This document shows positions 6,241 through 12,919 of a DNA stretch of 14,955 nt, in pieces. The stretch spans positions 1 to 14,955 of the forward strand of contig DASZGL010000012.1 of the NCBI GenBank assembly GCA_035938875.1, given 5' to 3'. Source of the stretch: DASZGL01 sp035938875 (GTDB lineage Bacteria > Chloroflexota > Dormibacteria > Aeolococcales > Aeolococcaceae). The notes beneath the pieces were generated by a model. It searched no databases. It was not told the origin of the DNA and saw only the letters and a list, made by a program, of their open reading frames with translations. The first letter of the stretch is position 1; each line of letters opens with the position of its first letter. Made by a program: the position numbers and the translations under genes.

Positions 6241-6510
6241 ATGAACGTCGAAGTCCGTGCCGTGGGCCTGCGCTCCATGCGCGAGAAGCACCAGCTCACC
6301 CAGCGCGAGCTCGCCCGACGTCTCGGCGTCACCCAGAACTACATCCCGGCGCTCGAGGCAGGCACTCGCAATCCGGGTCCCAAACTTCGCCAGGCGTTGA
6401 TGGTGCTGTTCCAGTGCGATTTCGAGGACCTCTTCCAGGTGGTCATGGTCAACCCCCTGGATAAGCGCGAGCGGGTGCTGCGCCCCGAGGGCGAGGCGAA
6501 GGCCGTCTGA
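6241..6510 (+). CDS. Small XRE-family helix-turn-helix regulator
   Basis: This 89-residue protein is almost entirely a Cro/C1-type HTH domain: LRSMREKHQLTQRELARRLGV, TQNYIPALEAGTRNPGPKLRQALMVLF (about residues 10-58), followed by a short tail that continues DFEDLFQVVMVNP. It has no effector or peptidase domain, like compact dimeric repressors. The first ATG of the fold at 6241 is chosen because a full promoter ends 6 nt before it; an upstream in-frame start at 5926 would cross the divergent zinc-ribbon gene. Likely DNA targets are the two palindromes in the 84-bp divergent gap. It is 22 bp upstream of folB, which has its own -10 box. Confidence 0.85.
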   Translation: MNVEVRAVGLRSMREKHQLTQRELARRLGVTQNYIPALEAGTRNPGPKLRQALMVLFQCDFEDLFQVVMVNPLDKRERVLRPEGEAKAV

Positions 6511-6520
6511 ATTCCCTTCG

Positions 6521-6526
6521 TACAAT
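6521..6526 (+). promoter_or_regulatory. -10 box for leaderless folB
   Basis: TACAAT ends 6 nt before the GTG at 6533. The sequence TACAATTCCG is identical to that at the HU -10 box. No -35 match is evident. Confidence 0.5.
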
Positions 6527-6532
6527 TCCGGG

Positions 6533-6892
6533 GTGAGTGATCGCCTCGTCCTCGAAGGCATGGAGTTCTTCGGCTACCACGGGGACATCGAGGCGGAACG
6601 AGCCCTCGGCGGGCGCTACAGCGTCGACGTCGAGCTCAGCGCCGACCTTCGCGACGCCGGGCGCAGCGACTCCCTGACCGACAGCATCGACTACGTGCGC
6701 TGTTTCCAGCTGGTGCGCGAGGTCGTCGAGAACCGGCAGTTCCGCCTCTTGGAGGCGCTCGCCCAGGCCATCGCCGACGAGCTGCTCGATCATCCGCGGG
6801 CGACCCAGGTGCGCGTCCGCGTCGCCAAACAGCCCCCGGTGCGCGGCGGCTTTCGCCAGTTCGCCGTGGTCATCGAGCGGAGCCGGACGTGA
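6533..6892 (+). CDS. folB: Dihydroneopterin aldolase
   Basis: This cytosolic folate-pathway enzyme cleaves 7,8-dihydroneopterin to 6-hydroxymethyl-dihydropterin and glycolaldehyde. The 119-residue length is typical. Recognisable parts are FFGYHG at 12-17, E22 in the substrate-binding region, the SIDY segment with Y54, E74 in LLEALAQAIADELL, and the catalytic-type lysine K99 in RVAKQPPV. The GTG start is set by the fold and by TACAAT 6 nt upstream. The stop overlaps the larC GTG by 4 bp (GTGA), indicating translational coupling. Other early folate genes (folE, folK, folP) are not in the window. Confidence 0.9.
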   Translation: MSDRLVLEGMEFFGYHGDIEAERALGGRYSVDVELSADLRDAGRSDSLTDSIDYVRCFQLVREVVENRQFRLLEALAQAIADELLDHPRATQVRVRVAKQPPVRGGFRQFAVVIERSRT

Positions 6893-8121
6893 GCGCACGC
6901 GTCGCCTACTTCGACTGCGTGCACGGCGCTGCGGGCGACATGCTGCTCGCCGCGCTCATCGACGCCGGAGCGTCACTCGACGCCGTGCAATCGGCGCTTC
7001 TCGCGTGCGGAGTCGAGGAGGCGACGGTGTCGGTCGATGAGGTGTTCCGTGCCGGGGTGCGCGGTCTGCATCTCGACATCGCGGTCAGCGGCGCCGTGGC
7101 AGCTCGCGACCTGGCAGCGTGCGTATCGGCTGTCAGCGCCTCGGCGTTGCCCCCACGGCTGCGCGAACGAGCAGTGGCCGCGCTGCGCCGCCTCGGGGAC
7201 ACCGAGTCGCGGCTGCACGGCACCGCACCTGAGCACACCCACCTCCACGAGCTCGGTGCTGTCGACACGATGGTCGACATCGTCGGCGTCTGCGCCGCGC
7301 TGGAGTCTCTCGGTGTCGACGACATCGGCTGCAGCCCGCTGCCAGTCGCTCCCGGGACGGTCAACACCGAGCACGGCGAGCTGCCCCTGCCGGCACCGGC
7401 GACGCTCAGCATGCTCGCCGCGGCTGGGGTGCCGGTCCTGCCCGGCCTTGCCGGCGTCGAGCAGGTGACGCCGACGGCGGCGGCGCTGCTCACCACGCTG
7501 GCGCGCTTCGAGGTTCCGGCAATGCGACTGCAGGTGACCGGCCACGGTGCCGGGAGTCGTGACGACCCACGGCGCCCCAACCTCGTTCGCTGCTGGCTGG
7601 GTGATCCGCTGCCCGACGGCGCAGGCGAGGCGCCCGACGGATTCGACGATCCCTGCGTCGAGCTGCGCACCAACCTCGACGACGTCAGCCCGGCGGTCGT
7701 CGCCGACCTCGCCGCGCGCTGCCTTGACGCAGGTGCTGTCGACGTCTGGGTGGTGGCGGCGACGATGAAGAAGGGCCGCCCCGGTCACGTGCTTCACGCC
7801 CTCGTCCCCACAGGCATGGACCAGGCGGTGGCGACGCTGTTGCTCGAGCAGAGCCCGACGCTCGGCGTGCGCCGGACTCTGGCGCCGCGCATGGTCGCTG
7901 GGCGCGACAGCGCCGTGCTCGACTCGCCGTACGGCGCCGTGCGGGTGAAGCGAAAGGTGCTCGGCGGGCGCGTCGTCGACGCCCGCCCCGAGCTGGACGA
8001 CTGCCGCCGTCTTGCCAAGACCAGCGGCCGTCCACTTCACGAGGTGGTCGACACGCTGACCGCCGCGGCGCGCGCAGCTCTCGTCACCGTCAACGCGGAC
8101 GACCGCACGGAGGCCTCATGA
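6889..8121 (+). CDS. larC: Nickel-pincer cofactor biosynthesis protein LarC (DUF111)
   Basis: LarC is the CTP-dependent nickel insertase that completes the nickel-pincer nucleotide cofactor first found in lactate racemase. This 410-residue protein shows the family pattern: YFDCVHGAAGDMLLAALIDAG at the N-terminus (about 7-28), HLHELGAVDTMVDIVG at about 118-133, a LPLPAPATL then VTPTAAALL segment in the middle, the NLDDVSP stretch, and MKKGRPG from M293. It is one continuous reading frame, unlike Lactobacillus plantarum where larC is expressed by a programmed frameshift. No larB, larE or larA-like racemase lies in the window. It overlaps folB by 4 bp upstream and folD by 4 bp (ATGA) downstream, so it is embedded in a folate operon. 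Confidence 0.9.
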   Translation: MSARVAYFDCVHGAAGDMLLAALIDAGASLDAVQSALLACGVEEATVSVDEVFRAGVRGLHLDIAVSGAVAARDLAACVSAVSASALPPRLRERAVAALRRLGDTESRLHGTAPEHTHLHELGAVDTMVDIVGVCAALESLGVDDIGCSPLPVAPGTVNTEHGELPLPAPATLSMLAAAGVPVLPGLAGVEQVTPTAAALLTTLARFEVPAMRLQVTGHGAGSRDDPRRPNLVRCWLGDPLPDGAGEAPDGFDDPCVELRTNLDDVSPAVVADLAARCLDAGAVDVWVVAATMKKGRPGHVLHALVPTGMDQAVATLLLEQSPTLGVRRTLAPRMVAGRDSAVLDSPYGAVRVKRKVLGGRVVDARPELDDCRRLAKTSGRPLHEVVDTLTAAARAALVTVNADDRTEAS

Positions 8122-8987
8122 GCGCTCGCATCATCGACGGACGCGCAGTCGCCGCTGACATCGAGGAAGAAGTTCGCCAGGAGATCGTGCAGCGGTCCGC
8201 CGCCGGGCTCGTGGCGCCCGGGCTGCACGTCGTCCTCTGCGGCGACGATCCCGCGTCGGCCACGTACGTCGGCGGCAAGCAGCGTGCCAGCGAACGCGTC
8301 GGGATCCGTTCGACGGTGCACCGTCCGCCAGATTCGAGCACGACCGAGGAGCTGCTCGCCCTGGTCGCCGGGCTGAATGTCGACGACGGCGTCGACGCCA
8401 TCCTCGTCCAGCTCCCACTTCCGCCACAGGTCGATGCCGGCAGGGTGCTCGACGCAGTGTCACCGGAGAAGGACGTCGATGGCTTTCATCCTTTCAACTT
8501 CGGCTTGCTCGCCGAGGGAAGGCCACGGGTCGTCCCGTGCACACCCGCGGGACTGATGCAGCTGCTGGCCCGCTACGAGGTGCCGGTGCGCGGCGCGCGG
8601 GCGGTCATCGTCGGACGCAGCACCATCGTGGGACGGCCGACCGCGCTGCTGCTCACCAATGCCGACGCCACCGTGACGGTCTGCCACTCGCGCACGCAGG
8701 ACCTGCCCGGTGTGTGTCGCGAGGCCGACATCCTGGTGGCGGCAACCGGCAAGCCACACATGATCGACGCCGCCTTCGTCAAGCCCGGCGCCTGCGTACT
8801 CGACGTCGGCACCACCAGGGTGGAGGGCAAGCTGAGCGGCGACGTCGACCGCGTGTCCGTCGAGCCCGTCGCCGGCTGGCTCACGCCGGTTCCTGGCGGG
8901 GTCGGGCCCATGACCATCGCCATGCTGATGCGCAACGCCACCGACCTGGCCCGAGGACGCCAGCCGGTCCCGGTCGCCGCCGGCTGA
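8118..8987 (+). CDS. folD: Bifunctional methylenetetrahydrofolate dehydrogenase/methenyltetrahydrofolate cyclohydrolase
   Basis: FolD interconverts 5,10-methylene-, 5,10-methenyl- and 10-formyl-tetrahydrofolate in the cytosol with NADP(H). The 289-residue length is standard. Visible hallmarks are Y50-x3-K54 (catalytic lysine) in ASATYVGGKQRASE, Q98-LPLP in the active site, KDVDGFHP, the nucleotide-binding VIVGRSTIVGRP, and PGGVGPMT near the C-terminus. The ATG overlaps the larC stop (ATGA). A hairpin overlaps the stop codon, and folC follows after 50 bp with its own -10-like box. Confidence 0.95.
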   Translation: MSARIIDGRAVAADIEEEVRQEIVQRSAAGLVAPGLHVVLCGDDPASATYVGGKQRASERVGIRSTVHRPPDSSTTEELLALVAGLNVDDGVDAILVQLPLPPQVDAGRVLDAVSPEKDVDGFHPFNFGLLAEGRPRVVPCTPAGLMQLLARYEVPVRGARAVIVGRSTIVGRPTALLLTNADATVTVCHSRTQDLPGVCREADILVAATGKPHMIDAAFVKPGACVLDVGTTRVEGKLSGDVDRVSVEPVAGWLTPVPGGVGPMTIAMLMRNATDLARGRQPVPVAAG

Positions 8988-9000
8988 GGGTCCGCCTCAG
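8984..9000 (+). terminator. Hairpin on the folD stop codon
   Basis: CTGAGG, loop GTCCG, CCTCAG; the TGA stop (8985-8987) is inside the left arm. No T-tract. It may end the folB-larC-folD transcript. Confidence 0.45.
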
Positions 9001-9025
9001 TGGCGCCGGCTCACCGTGGGCGCGG

Positions 9026-9031
9026 CACAAT
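9026..9031 (+). promoter_or_regulatory. -10 box for leaderless folC
   Basis: CACAAT ends 6 nt before the GTG at 9038, closely matching the folB arrangement (TACAAT-6-GTG). Confidence 0.4.
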
Positions 9032-9037
9032 CCGCCG

Positions 9038-10330
9038 GTGGCATTGACCTATCGGCAGGCGCTCGACTACCTGGTGATGACCGGGTCGCGGGGCATCAAG
9101 GAGGGGTTGCAGCGCACCGAGGCGCTGCTGGAGCACCTCGACCACCCCGAGGCAGGGCTGCGCGGGGTGCTCGTCGCCGGGACCAACGGCAAGGGTTCGA
9201 CCTGCGCGCTCATCGAGTCGGCGTGCTGCGCCGCGGGGCTGCGTACGGTGATGCTGGTCAAGCCCCACCTGTGCACCTACCGAGAGCGCATCGTCCTCGA
9301 CGGCGAGCCCATCAGCGACGGCGCGTTCGCCGCGCTCGTCGACGAGATGATGCCGGTCGTCGACCGCGTCGAGCCCATCGCGGGAGCGCCGACGCAGTTC
9401 GAGATCCTCACCGCGCTCGGTGTGCTCGCCGCACAGCGACACCGACCCGACGTGGTGATCTGCGAGGTGGGCATGGGCGGTCGGCTCGACAGCACCAACG
9501 TCCTCGACCTCGGCGTGGCGGCGATCACCAGCATCGCCCTGGATCATCGCCAGGTTCTCGGCGACACCATTGCCGAGATCGCCTTCGAGAAGGCCGGGAT
9601 CATCAAGCCCGACAACGACATCGTCACCTCGGCGCGCGGTGAGGCGCTCACCGTGATCCGCAATCGCGCGAGCGCAGTCGGCGCCCGTCAAGTCCTTGCC
9701 ATCGATGACGAAATCAAGGCGACCACTCGCAGCCGGGGCCGCGACGGCGTCGAGGTGACGGTGCGCGCGGCCGACCTCGACATCACCACGCGACTCCCGC
9801 TGTTGGGCGCCTTCCAGGGCGACAACGCCGCAGTCGCCGCCGGTTGCTGCGCGGTGCTGCGAACGCGTGGCGTGCCTGTCGATTCCGCCGCGATCGTGAG
9901 CGGCTTCGCCACCGTGTCGTGGCCGGGACGGCTGCAGTGGCTGGCGCTCGATCCGCCGCTGCTGATCGATGGCGCCCACAACCCGGCGGCGATCGCCGCG
10001 GTGGTTCCTGTGGTGCGTGAGGTCTGTGGCGAGCGCCGGATCATCACCCTATTCGGCGCCATGGCGGACAAGGACCTCGCCGAGATGCTGTCCGCGCTCC
10101 GCCCCCTGGGGACGGTGCCGGTGTTCGCCCAGGCGGGCACCCCGCGGGCGGCATCAGCGACCGATCTCGCCCGGCTGTGGGGCGCCGGCGCGCGGGCCAT
10201 CAGCTCCCTGCCCGACGCTCTCGCCGCAGCTCGGATGCTCGCCGCGGGCGATGGCGTGGTCTTCGTCTGCGGCTCGATCTACCTCGCCGGTGATGTCCTC
10301 CACCTGGTGGGAGGCGACCACGAGGGTTAG
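9038..10330 (+). CDS. folC: Folylpolyglutamate synthase / dihydrofolate synthase
   Basis: FolC adds glutamate to dihydropteroate and/or folate cofactors with ATP; it is a Mur-ligase-type enzyme of the cytosol. From GTG 9038 it has 430 residues. It shows the P-loop GTNGKGST at 48-55, CEVGMGGRLDSTN, the LDHRQVLGDTIAEIAFEKAGIIK block, and DGAHNPAA in the C-terminal domain. The usual TSPHL after the P-loop reads VKPHL here. The GTG start begins the family's first helix (TYRQALDYL) and sits 6 nt after CACAAT; an in-frame ATG at 8537 lies deep inside folD in another frame and would add about 167 spurious residues. It follows folD by 50 bp and is convergent with the sigma factor gene. Confidence 0.93.
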   Translation: MALTYRQALDYLVMTGSRGIKEGLQRTEALLEHLDHPEAGLRGVLVAGTNGKGSTCALIESACCAAGLRTVMLVKPHLCTYRERIVLDGEPISDGAFAALVDEMMPVVDRVEPIAGAPTQFEILTALGVLAAQRHRPDVVICEVGMGGRLDSTNVLDLGVAAITSIALDHRQVLGDTIAEIAFEKAGIIKPDNDIVTSARGEALTVIRNRASAVGARQVLAIDDEIKATTRSRGRDGVEVTVRAADLDITTRLPLLGAFQGDNAAVAAGCCAVLRTRGVPVDSAAIVSGFATVSWPGRLQWLALDPPLLIDGAHNPAAIAAVVPVVREVCGERRIITLFGAMADKDLAEMLSALRPLGTVPVFAQAGTPRAASATDLARLWGAGARAISSLPDALAAARMLAAGDGVVFVCGSIYLAGDVLHLVGGDHEG

Positions 10331-10358
10331 CCGTGCTGGACTCGCTGGACCGGGACGC

Positions 10359-10385
10359 TCGCCCTCAGTGCTTGACTGAGGGTGA
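10359..10385. terminator. Bidirectional hairpin between convergent folC and sigma factor gene
   Basis: An 11-bp stem (8 perfect pairs CCCTCAGT/ACTGAGGG at 10362-10369 and 10375-10382, extended by a G-T wobble and two more pairs) encloses a 5-nt loop. The stop codon of the minus-strand sigma gene (10367-10365) lies in one arm. It is the longest hairpin in the window; no T-tract on either side. Confidence 0.6.
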
Positions 10386-11699
10386 CGGAGTCGGCGAGGC
10401 GGCGGCCGCCGTCGATGGCGCCGCGGGGTTCGCCGCGCTCAACGGCACCATCGGGGCGGCGACCACCACCCCCGAGGACACGCCGGTCAGGCCGTTGCTC
10501 AGCGCCGCCACTCCGTTCAACGCGACGGTCAGGGACCGCAACTGGCTGTCGACGGTGCCGGGAAGCAGGGCGACGACGTCGCCGATCAGCGAGCCTGCTG
10601 ACACCGCAGGCACGACACCGCGAACCAGGGAGGTAAGACCGGCCGGAGTGCCGCTGATCGCCGGCGCGCGCGATGCGGTGTCGGGAACCGGTCGCGAGGG
10701 CTGGGCGGCGGCTCCGTGGAGCTGGGCGGCCGAGGCCGTGACCGGCGCGGCGCCGCCGGCGGCAAACGCGGGCTGCCCGCCGCCTCCGGCGATGACCGGG
10801 ACGGTCCCGGCGGCGGCGATGGTGGCGCTGCCGGCGCCGACCACGGCCAGCCGCCCCACCGCCTGGTGAGCCTGCCTGAGCGTGGTGGTGACGCTGCGCC
10901 GCGCCGTGTGGGCGAGCTTGAGCATGCCGAGCCCGAGGAGGAACGCCCGCGAGGGCACACGGAACGCCGTGTTGCGAAGCTCGTCCTCGGTCTGCCGGCA
11001 GACGGCGCAGTCGCTGAGGTGCTCCTGGACGCGGTCGCGCTCCGACCGGCCCAGGGTCCCCTCGATCATCTCGGCGATGGGGACGCCCATCTCGAAGCAC
11101 GCCGCGGGAACTCCACGCCGGGCGACCATGGCGTCGACGAAGGCGCGGCGGAAGCGCTTGCGCGCCCTGCAGTACCACAGCCGGGCCACCGTGACCGGCA
11201 CGTCCAGCGCGGCGCTGATCTCCTCGTAGCTGCGGTCTTCGAGGGCGCGCATGGTCAGCGTCTGCCGGTAGTGGGGCGGCAGGGTGGCGGCGACGCGGCG
11301 CACCAGGTCCTGGAGCTGGCCGCGGACGAGCTCCTCCTCGGGGTCGTCCTCACCCCCGGGGGGCGCCTCGAGCGTGGCCCCCTGCTCGTCGAACGCCGAC
11401 AGGGTGATCTGCACGTGGCGCGACCGGGAGAGCTCGTTGAGGCACTCGTTGCGGGTGATGCGCAGCAGCCAGGCGGGGAACGCCTCGGGGGAGCGGACGT
11501 CGCCCACCCGGGAGAAGGCCTTCATCAGCGCGGTCTGGGTCAGGTCCTCGGCGCGTGCCGGATCGGAGAAGAATCGGCTGGCATAGCGTTGCACGAGTGG
11601 CCGAACCATGGTGGCCAGCTCGCTCATCGCCTCGGGGTCGCCCGCCTGCGAGCGCACCACGAGAGCGTCATCGATCGTAGCGATCGAGCTCATGCCCAT
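10365..11699 (-). CDS. ECF sigma factor fused to zinc-finger (ZAS-like) segment, membrane helix and Ala/Pro/Ser tail
   Basis: The first ~190 residues are an extracytoplasmic-function sigma factor. Region 2 (about 20-95) includes ARAEDLTQTALMKAF and FPAWLLRITRNECLNELSR; an acidic linker (115-125) precedes region 4 (128-185), with LPPHYRQTLTMRALEDRSYEEIS and a C-terminal recognition helix. It continues in frame with H227-x3-C231-x2-C234, the signature of zinc-binding anti-sigma domains, then a small-residue hydrophobic helix (about 284-304) and about 140 Ala/Gly/Pro/Ser-rich residues, probably outside the membrane. ECF sigma and anti-sigma factors are usually separate proteins. ATG 11699 (or 11693) is chosen because the sigma fold begins there and TACTTT lies 10 nt upstream; a frame to 12008 has no domain. 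It is divergent from a secreted protein that may be its target. Confidence 0.85.
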   Translation of the reverse strand: MGMSSIATIDDALVVRSQAGDPEAMSELATMVRPLVQRYASRFFSDPARAEDLTQTALMKAFSRVGDVRSPEAFPAWLLRITRNECLNELSRSRHVQITLSAFDEQGATLEAPPGGEDDPEEELVRGQLQDLVRRVAATLPPHYRQTLTMRALEDRSYEEISAALDVPVTVARLWYCRARKRFRRAFVDAMVARRGVPAACFEMGVPIAEMIEGTLGRSERDRVQEHLSDCAVCRQTEDELRNTAFRVPSRAFLLGLGMLKLAHTARRSVTTTLRQAHQAVGRLAVVGAGSATIAAAGTVPVIAGGGGQPAFAAGGAAPVTASAAQLHGAAAQPSRPVPDTASRAPAISGTPAGLTSLVRGVVPAVSAGSLIGDVVALLPGTVDSQLRSLTVALNGVAALSNGLTGVSSGVVVAAPMVPLSAANPAAPSTAAAASPTPSPSVKH

Positions 11700-11709
11700 C
11701 CCGCCCACG

Positions 11710-11715
11710 AAAGTA
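11710..11715 (-). promoter_or_regulatory. -10-like box of sigma factor gene
   Basis: TACTTT on the minus strand ends 10 nt before ATG 11699, implying a leader of only a few bases. No -35 match. Confidence 0.3.
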
Positions 11716-11858
11716 GCACATGGCCCACCGGCGGATGTTCCTCCTGACGCGTGAAGCCGACCTCCCCTCGGGGCGGCATCACATGAGAAGAAACGCACCG
11801 GACGCGCCGACTCTTGCGCGGTGGCGGCCTTCTGGCCCCCTGGGACATCTCCGTGTTG

Positions 11859-11891
11859 GGCCAAAGGCGGTCTCGACCCGCCGATCTGGCC
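11859..11891 (+). other. Two-tier stem-loop in the leader of the secreted-protein gene
   Basis: GGCC, AAA, GGCGG (11866-11870), loop TCTCGAC, CCGCC (11878-11882), GATCT, GGCC (11888-11891). A GGTTTTA stretch and a GGCCC (11899-11903) follow; GGCCC could pair instead with GGGCC at 11858-11862, giving an alternative fold. It matches no RNA family I recognise. Confidence 0.3.
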
Positions 11892-12010
11892 GGTTTTAGG
11901 CCCGCGGAGGCCGCCGGCGTCCGGGTTGGGCACCGGCGCGGCTGGTAATGGTGGTGTGGAAGTTGCATTATTCGCACCACGGGCACACACACGACTTGGG
12001 GAGACCACCC

Positions 12011-12739
12011 ATGGGACTGCTTGCCAGCGCGCGCCCGCGCGTCTCTGCGGGCCTCGGAGACGTCGGGAAGGGACTGCTTGGCCTGTTCGCGGCCTCGGGA
12101 GTGGTCGTGGCCCTCAGCCTGTCAGCCTCGGCGGCCTCGCCGTCCGCCCCCAGCTCGACGTCCTGCTCGACGACGGGCAGCAGCGGGGAGCCGGAGATCT
12201 TCTACGTCGGCGGAGTGGTGCCCTCGGGAGGGGCCACGCCGCAGTGCGCCATCATCCAGCCTGCCAGCGGGGTGATCCTGCCCGGCGACACCATCGGAGC
12301 GATCTACTCGGACGAGACGACGATCAACACGTCGCCGAGCTTTCCGACGGCGTTCAGCGTCGACGGAGTAGGCCAGCCCTTCACCGTGACCAACATCGTT
12401 CCGCCGCAGGGGCAGGACTTCCAGTCCTCGGTCACCATCACCGTGCCCACCAACCTCGCGCCGGGCCCGCACACGGCCAAGGTGCAGGCATGGGACTCCG
12501 ACCAGAGCGAGGGCGGCGGCGGTGACTTCGGCGAGGTCATCTTCACCTTCGACGTGGCCAAGCCGTCGACCGCTGCTCCTACTCCGACACCGACTTCGGG
12601 AGGCGCTGTCCTGGGCATCACCAGCGCGCCGGCGACCGGTGCCCTCGGTCAGGACACCCTGATCGAAAGCCTCGCCCTGGTCACCGCTGGCGGCACGCTT
12701 CTCGGGTTGGTCGTCCGCCGTCGCCGCCGCGCCAGCTGA
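12011..12739 (+). CDS. Secreted protein with sortase-like C-terminal cell-wall sorting signal
   Basis: The 242-residue product has a signal peptide (basic start to about residue 20, hydrophobic core 21-38, likely cleavage around ASAAS at 38-42). It then has a Ser/Thr-rich stretch, two cysteines (C52, C79) that could form a disulfide, a beta-rich Ig-like region (about 85-180), and a Pro/Thr spacer (TAAPTPTPTSGG). The end resembles a sorting signal: A206-P-A-T-G210, a hydrophobic helix, and a five-arginine tail, 32 residues from motif to end. The motif deviates from LPxTG at its first position. The function is unknown; it is probably exposed on the cell surface. ATG 12011 has GGGGAG 7 nt upstream and begins the signal peptide; ATG 11948 would spoil it. 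It is divergent from the fused sigma factor. Confidence 0.75.
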   Translation: MGLLASARPRVSAGLGDVGKGLLGLFAASGVVVALSLSASAASPSAPSSTSCSTTGSSGEPEIFYVGGVVPSGGATPQCAIIQPASGVILPGDTIGAIYSDETTINTSPSFPTAFSVDGVGQPFTVTNIVPPQGQDFQSSVTITVPTNLAPGPHTAKVQAWDSDQSEGGGGDFGEVIFTFDVAKPSTAAPTPTPTSGGAVLGITSAPATGALGQDTLIESLALVTAGGTLLGLVVRRRRRAS

Positions 12740-12769
12740 GGTAACCCGGGGCAGGACTCGCCAGGGACC

Positions 12770-12784
12770 GTCGAAGTAGTCGAC
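12770..12784. terminator. Small inverted repeat between convergent secreted-protein gene and tRNA-Sec
   Basis: GTCGA, loop AGTAG, TCGAC: a 5-bp perfect stem 14 nt beyond the tRNA 3' end (minus strand) and 30 nt beyond the secreted-protein stop (plus strand). It is a weak terminator candidate. Confidence 0.25.
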
Positions 12785-12797
12785 CCAGGCGAAGCGG

Positions 12798-12893
12798 CGG
12801 GAGCGCGAGGGGAACGATCCCTCCGGGGACGCGGCGAGCGCGCCCCCCAACCGTTTTGAAGACGGCGGAGCCCACCTGGACCCATGCGCCCCC
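12798..12893 (-). tRNA. selC: Selenocysteine tRNA (anticodon UCA) with atypical T-loop
   Basis: Read on the minus strand, the 96-nt element folds as a bacterial tRNA-Sec. The 8-bp acceptor is GGGGGCGC (12893-12886) with GCGCTCCC (12806-12799, one G-U pair). The 6-bp D-stem is GGGTCC/GGGCTC, closed by loop AGGT. The anticodon stem is GCCGT/ACGGT, with loop CTTCAAA (12861-12855, anticodon TCA 12859-12857). A long variable arm occupies 12848-12825 (9 pairs, one bulged G). The T-stem is GAGGG/CCCTC, and G12798 is the discriminator. The 8+5 acceptor/T arrangement and loop match E. coli-type tRNA-Sec. CCA is only partly encoded (CC then G). The odd point is the T-loop ATCGTTC, with A at position 54 and T at 58 where T54 and A58 are nearly invariant. 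It lies 26 nt after the thioredoxin gene on the same strand. Confidence 0.8.
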
Positions 12894-12899
12894 CTTGCT

Positions 12900-12915
12900 C
12901 CGCCGGGGCCGGCGG
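12900..12915 (-). terminator. GC hairpin between thioredoxin gene and tRNA-Sec
   Basis: CCGCCG, a 4-nt loop, CGGCGG: a perfect 6-bp stem located 4 nt after the thioredoxin stop and 6 nt before the tRNA 5' end. It could terminate thioredoxin mRNA or mark a processing site if tRNA and mRNA are co-transcribed. Confidence 0.4.
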
Positions 12916-12919
12916 TCGC

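Larger units (their letters stand above)
11700..12010. other. Divergent intergenic region between sigma factor and secreted-protein genes
   Basis: This 311-bp gap has no credible gene. It holds the sigma -10-like box (11710-11715) at the left, GC-rich potential stems in the middle including a two-tier hairpin at 11859-11891, and a Shine-Dalgarno sequence GGGGAG (11998-12003) at the right. No confident promoter for the rightward gene was found; CATTAT at 11966-11971 is a weak candidate. Confidence 0.6.

Noticed and set aside
8537..9037. folC starting at ATG 8537
   Set aside because: That stretch lies out of frame inside folD and encodes an Arg/Gly-rich shadow; GTG 9038 begins the FolC fold.
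10365..12008. Sigma factor gene extended to a start at 12008
   Set aside because: The added ~100 residues have no domain, are compositionally odd, and would fill the whole divergent control region; ATG 11699 begins the sigma fold next to a TACTTT box.
11948..12010. Surface protein starting at 11948
   Set aside because: It would add a His-rich hydrophilic stretch before the signal peptide and ignore the GGGGAG site for ATG 12011.
12122..12850. Long minus-strand open frame opposite the surface protein and over the tRNA
   Set aside because: Arg-rich composition and complete overlap with a signal-peptide-bearing gene and the tRNA-Sec mark it as a shadow frame.
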